Positions 11,917-13,965 of a stretch of DNA of 13,965 bases are shown one piece after another (position 1 is the first letter of the stretch; the number at the start of each line of letters is the position of its first letter). The stretch is taken from contig JAAWGY010000030.1 in assembly GCA_022795575.1 (NCBI GenBank), positions 1-13,965 of the forward strand, read 5' to 3'. The notes beneath the pieces were generated by a model, which saw only the letters and a list, made by a program, of their open reading frames with translations, was not told where the DNA came from and did not search any database. The stretch is from Angelakisella sp. (GTDB lineage: Bacteria; Bacillota; Clostridia; Oscillospirales; Ruminococcaceae). Position numbers and translations under genes: made by a program.

Positions 11917-13233
11917 ATGAGCTATACGGTAATCAAAAATCTTCGCATGATCGTAGGCGATGGCAGACCTGCAATCGAGAATGCGGTTCTGGCCTTCGTC
12001 AACCGTCCGGAGATCAAGGACGACCAGCTGATCTATTGCGGCCCCGCCAAGGACTTTGACCCTCAGCTCGTCACCGATGACAAATGCTTTGAGCTGGATC
12101 TTTCCGACGGATGCTACACGGTACTGCCCGGCCTGATCAACACCCATGTGCATCTGGATCTGGAGCTGCCTTACCTGCCCTACTTGGTGGACAAGTGGGG
12201 GGACTCCTACCGGACACTGGTGGTCTACCGACGGGCCTGTGAGGCGTTGCTCTGCGGCGTCACCACCGTCCGCGGTGTAGGGATCGTAGGCGCCTGTGAG
12301 ATCGCCTTGAAAAAGGCCATTGAGAAGAATTTGGTTTGGGGCCCCCGGATCATCACCTGCGGCTCCTCCCTGGCTCCCCATGCCGGCCATGGCTCCACCA
12401 CCCCAGGCAAGGTCCTTTGCAGTGGAGCGGACGAATTCATCAAGGGTGTACGCAGTCAGTTAGCGCAAAACGTTGACCAAATCAAGCTGATTTACACTGG
12501 CGGCCTGGCCGGTGCCTACGAGGGCACCCTGGATATCCAGATGACCGAGGAGGAGATCGCCGCGGTAATCAATGTGGCCCACAACAACAGCAAAAAAGTG
12601 GCCGCCCACCTCTCCAACGACAGGGCTATCGCCCAAGCGGTCCGGCTAGGGCTGGATTCGGTAGAGCACGCCTATACCCTCAGCGAGGAGACCGCCAGGA
12701 TGATGGCCGAAAAGGGCACCTATTTGACTCCCACCCTCTGCGTCTCCCACTGTAACGGCTATATGCGGGAGTTGGGGGTGCCCGAGTACACATTGCGCAA
12801 GCAGGAAGCCGCCGCCGCAGAGCACATCGCCTCCTGCCGCCGCGCCGGTCAGGCCGGCGTCACCCTCTGCACCGGCACGGACCTTCTCCCCTCCGACCCC
12901 ATCGACGGGACAACGCCCACCATCCGCGAAGCCGAGCTGATGGTGGAGGACGTGGGCCTCACCCCGCTGGAAGCCATTAAAGCTGCCACCTACAACGGCG
13001 CTCGCCTCTGTGATATCGACAATGTCACAGGAACCCTGGAGGCCGCCAAAAGCGGCGATTTCATCATTGTGGAGGGCAAACCCGATGAGAATATCCGGGA
13101 CCTGCGCAACATCAAGCTGATCTCCAAAGGATGCAGATTGGTCACCAGCAAACTCCCTGTCTTCACCAAGAACAACTTCCCCGTGCTGGCGCCCGGCATC
13201 CCCTGCGAGGGCGGCGTTTTCAAGCGCTGGTAA
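11917..13233 (+). CDS. Metal-dependent amidohydrolase, imidazolonepropionase/prolidase-like
   Basis: 438 aa; AAGGAGG 9 nt before the ATG. The layout is that of the amidohydrolase superfamily: a small beta-sandwich formed by both ends (1-70 and about 375-438) around a TIM barrel. The binuclear metal centre is complete by position: PGLINTHVHLD gives His77 and His79, QIKLIYTGG gives Lys190 (the carboxylated Lys), VAAHLSN gives His231, VEHAYTL gives His251 and CTGTDLLPSD gives Asp322. It resembles the branch annotated as imidazolonepropionase-related or Xaa-Pro dipeptidase-like hydrolases. It would hydrolyse a cyclic amide or a peptide-like amide in the cytoplasm; no signal peptide is seen. It is monocistronic, with no hut genes or peptide transporter nearby, and divergent from LysR 2, which probably regulates it. 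The substrate is unknown. Confidence 0.92.
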   Translation: MSYTVIKNLRMIVGDGRPAIENAVLAFVNRPEIKDDQLIYCGPAKDFDPQLVTDDKCFELDLSDGCYTVLPGLINTHVHLDLELPYLPYLVDKWGDSYRTLVVYRRACEALLCGVTTVRGVGIVGACEIALKKAIEKNLVWGPRIITCGSSLAPHAGHGSTTPGKVLCSGADEFIKGVRSQLAQNVDQIKLIYTGGLAGAYEGTLDIQMTEEEIAAVINVAHNNSKKVAAHLSNDRAIAQAVRLGLDSVEHAYTLSEETARMMAEKGTYLTPTLCVSHCNGYMRELGVPEYTLRKQEAAAAEHIASCRRAGQAGVTLCTGTDLLPSDPIDGTTPTIREAELMVEDVGLTPLEAIKAATYNGARLCDIDNVTGTLEAAKSGDFIIVEGKPDENIRDLRNIKLISKGCRLVTSKLPVFTKNNFPVLAPGIPCEGGVFKRW

Positions 13234-13254
13234 TTACCGATAGCCCCGGCAGCC

Positions 13255-13892
13255 CTAATAATGCGCTGCCTCCATCAGGACCTGTTCCATATCTTCCCTG
13301 CACCGGATAACAGCGCATGGCGGGAAAACACCTGCCAGCCGGGGCAGCCACAAGGTACCGAACAGGTCCTTATCCTGTTATTGCACCGTTGCGCCGCTGG
13401 CAAAGCGTCCTCCACTCCGGGCACCCTTCGGCAGTCCCACAAAAGCACCCCGCAAACACCAAAATCTTCCGCTCCAGTGGGAAATCCGCCCTCCCCCATC
13501 CCGACAGCATATCCAGTTAACTTTCCGGCCAATTGGTGATGCAGGTGGGGATAAAAAGGGGGAACACACGGTTCCAGTCCTTCTCCAGACCTCGGAGGTG
13601 CTCCTCCTCGATAACCGGCAGGCCGCCGAATACCGGTGGAGACGATGACCTCCATCTCCTCGGCGGCGGGGTGTATCGGTGCATGGTAAGCGCCGTTTTC
13701 CTTTTCGGCTAAAAAAGGAATCAAATCATTCTGGATATAGTAGCTTTTCTCTGTTCCCCAACCAGCGGTGAGCATAATAGCACTTTTATGTGGTTGTCTT
13801 TTATGCAATGTAAAATATACTGGTTTATAGCAATCATCAGAATTGGCGGCATACAGCTGGGCGAGTAGCTTTTTCAGCTGCCGAAGCCCCAA
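13255..13892 (-). pseudogene. Gene broken across three frames, family unknown
   Basis: On the minus strand the first frame (13892 to about 13625) reads QLYAANSDDCYKPVYFTLHK, KSAIMLTAGWGTEKSYYIQN and HPAAEEMEVIVSTG. At about 13625 protein-like sequence continues in a second frame (GLPVIEEEHLRGLEKDWNRV, then FPLFIPTCITNWPES and a TAA at 13517-13519, with ERKILVFAGCFCGTAEGCPE after it). A third frame gives DLFGTLWLPRLAGVF, then CREDMEQVLMEAAHY and TAG at 13255-13257. Each piece looks like real protein while its alternative frames are rich in Arg/Pro/Gly. The first part has a faint flavodoxin-like rhythm, but I cannot name the family. The start is ill-defined (a TTG at 13892 next to a repeat-like region), so the front is probably lost too. 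Confidence 0.5.
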
Positions 13893-13916
13893 AAACGCAG
13901 GAAGCCTTGATGGCTT
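13891..13916 (-). terminator. Terminator-like hairpin near the right edge
   Basis: On the minus strand AAGCC-ATCAA-GGCTT (13902-13916) is followed by CCTGCG and TTTTT (13891-13895). It could end a gene lying to the right of the window on the minus strand. A second inverted repeat, GGCAGCT-GGGAA-AGCTGCC (13935-13953), sits next to it. Nothing else was recognised in 13893-13965. Confidence 0.35.
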
Positions 13917-13965
13917 TCAAGTTTTTGGGACAAAGGCAGCTGGGAAAGCTGCCGTCCAGATGGGT

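Noticed and set aside
1..13965. CRISPR array, tRNA, rRNA, transposase, integrase or phage genes
   Set aside because: No regularly spaced direct repeats, cloverleaf, rRNA core sequence or mobile-element protein motif was found on either strand by eye.

Overview
The window looks like chromosomal DNA of a high-GC Clostridia member, most likely Oscillospirales (Flavonifractor/Pseudoflavonifractor/Lawsonibacter type). The reasons are AGGAGG ribosome sites before nearly every gene, sigma-A promoters of TTGACA/TATAAT type, GC-rich coding, Firmicutes-style LysR/TetR neighbours and a DUF3788-like protein. The placement is inference: there is no rRNA or marker gene in the window.

Layout. Positions 1-150 hold back-to-back GC-rich stem-loops. 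Positions 207-2683 (minus) are a two-gene unit: a double-Cache/HAMP methyl-accepting chemotaxis receptor whose TGA overlaps the ATG of an FMN-binding lipoprotein. It has its own extended -10 promoter, a leader of about 100 nt and a strong terminator. A 93-nt imperfect palindrome separates it from a DUF3788-like gene (3004-3417, minus) with a clean promoter. Positions 3677-6583 (plus) are a catabolic operon: palindrome, promoter, a DAACS dicarboxylate symporter, a small SAF-domain subunit and a large UxaA/SuyB-type lyase subunit, then a terminator. The promoter of the following LysR gene (6650) starts inside that terminator's T-run. A TetR gene (7622) follows the LysR gene closely. A perfect 19-bp operator-like palindrome overlaps the TetR stop codon and sits just upstream of the promoter of an SDR dehydrogenase (8331).

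Positions 9223-10530 are a gene graveyard: a decayed MFS transporter N-terminus, a C-terminal and an N-terminal scrap of FtsX-type ABC permeases, a membrane protein broken by frameshifts, and a minus-strand fragment. Positions 10698-10726 hold a near-consensus promoter with no gene in front of it. It reads into the 3' end of a minus-strand LysR gene (10770-11660), with a LysR-type palindrome at about -66. Divergent from that LysR gene is an amidohydrolase with a complete metal centre (11917-13233). The window ends with a minus-strand gene broken across three frames (13255-13892) and more hairpins.

Working together (inference): the 3775-6521 operon would import a dianionic C3/C4 acid and eliminate water or sulfite from it, probably under the adjacent LysR. 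TetR probably controls the SDR and formerly the MFS gene. LysR 2 probably controls the amidohydrolase. The receptor and flavin lipoprotein may form an extracytoplasmic redox-sensing pair. No CRISPR array, tRNA, rRNA, transposase or phage gene was seen.
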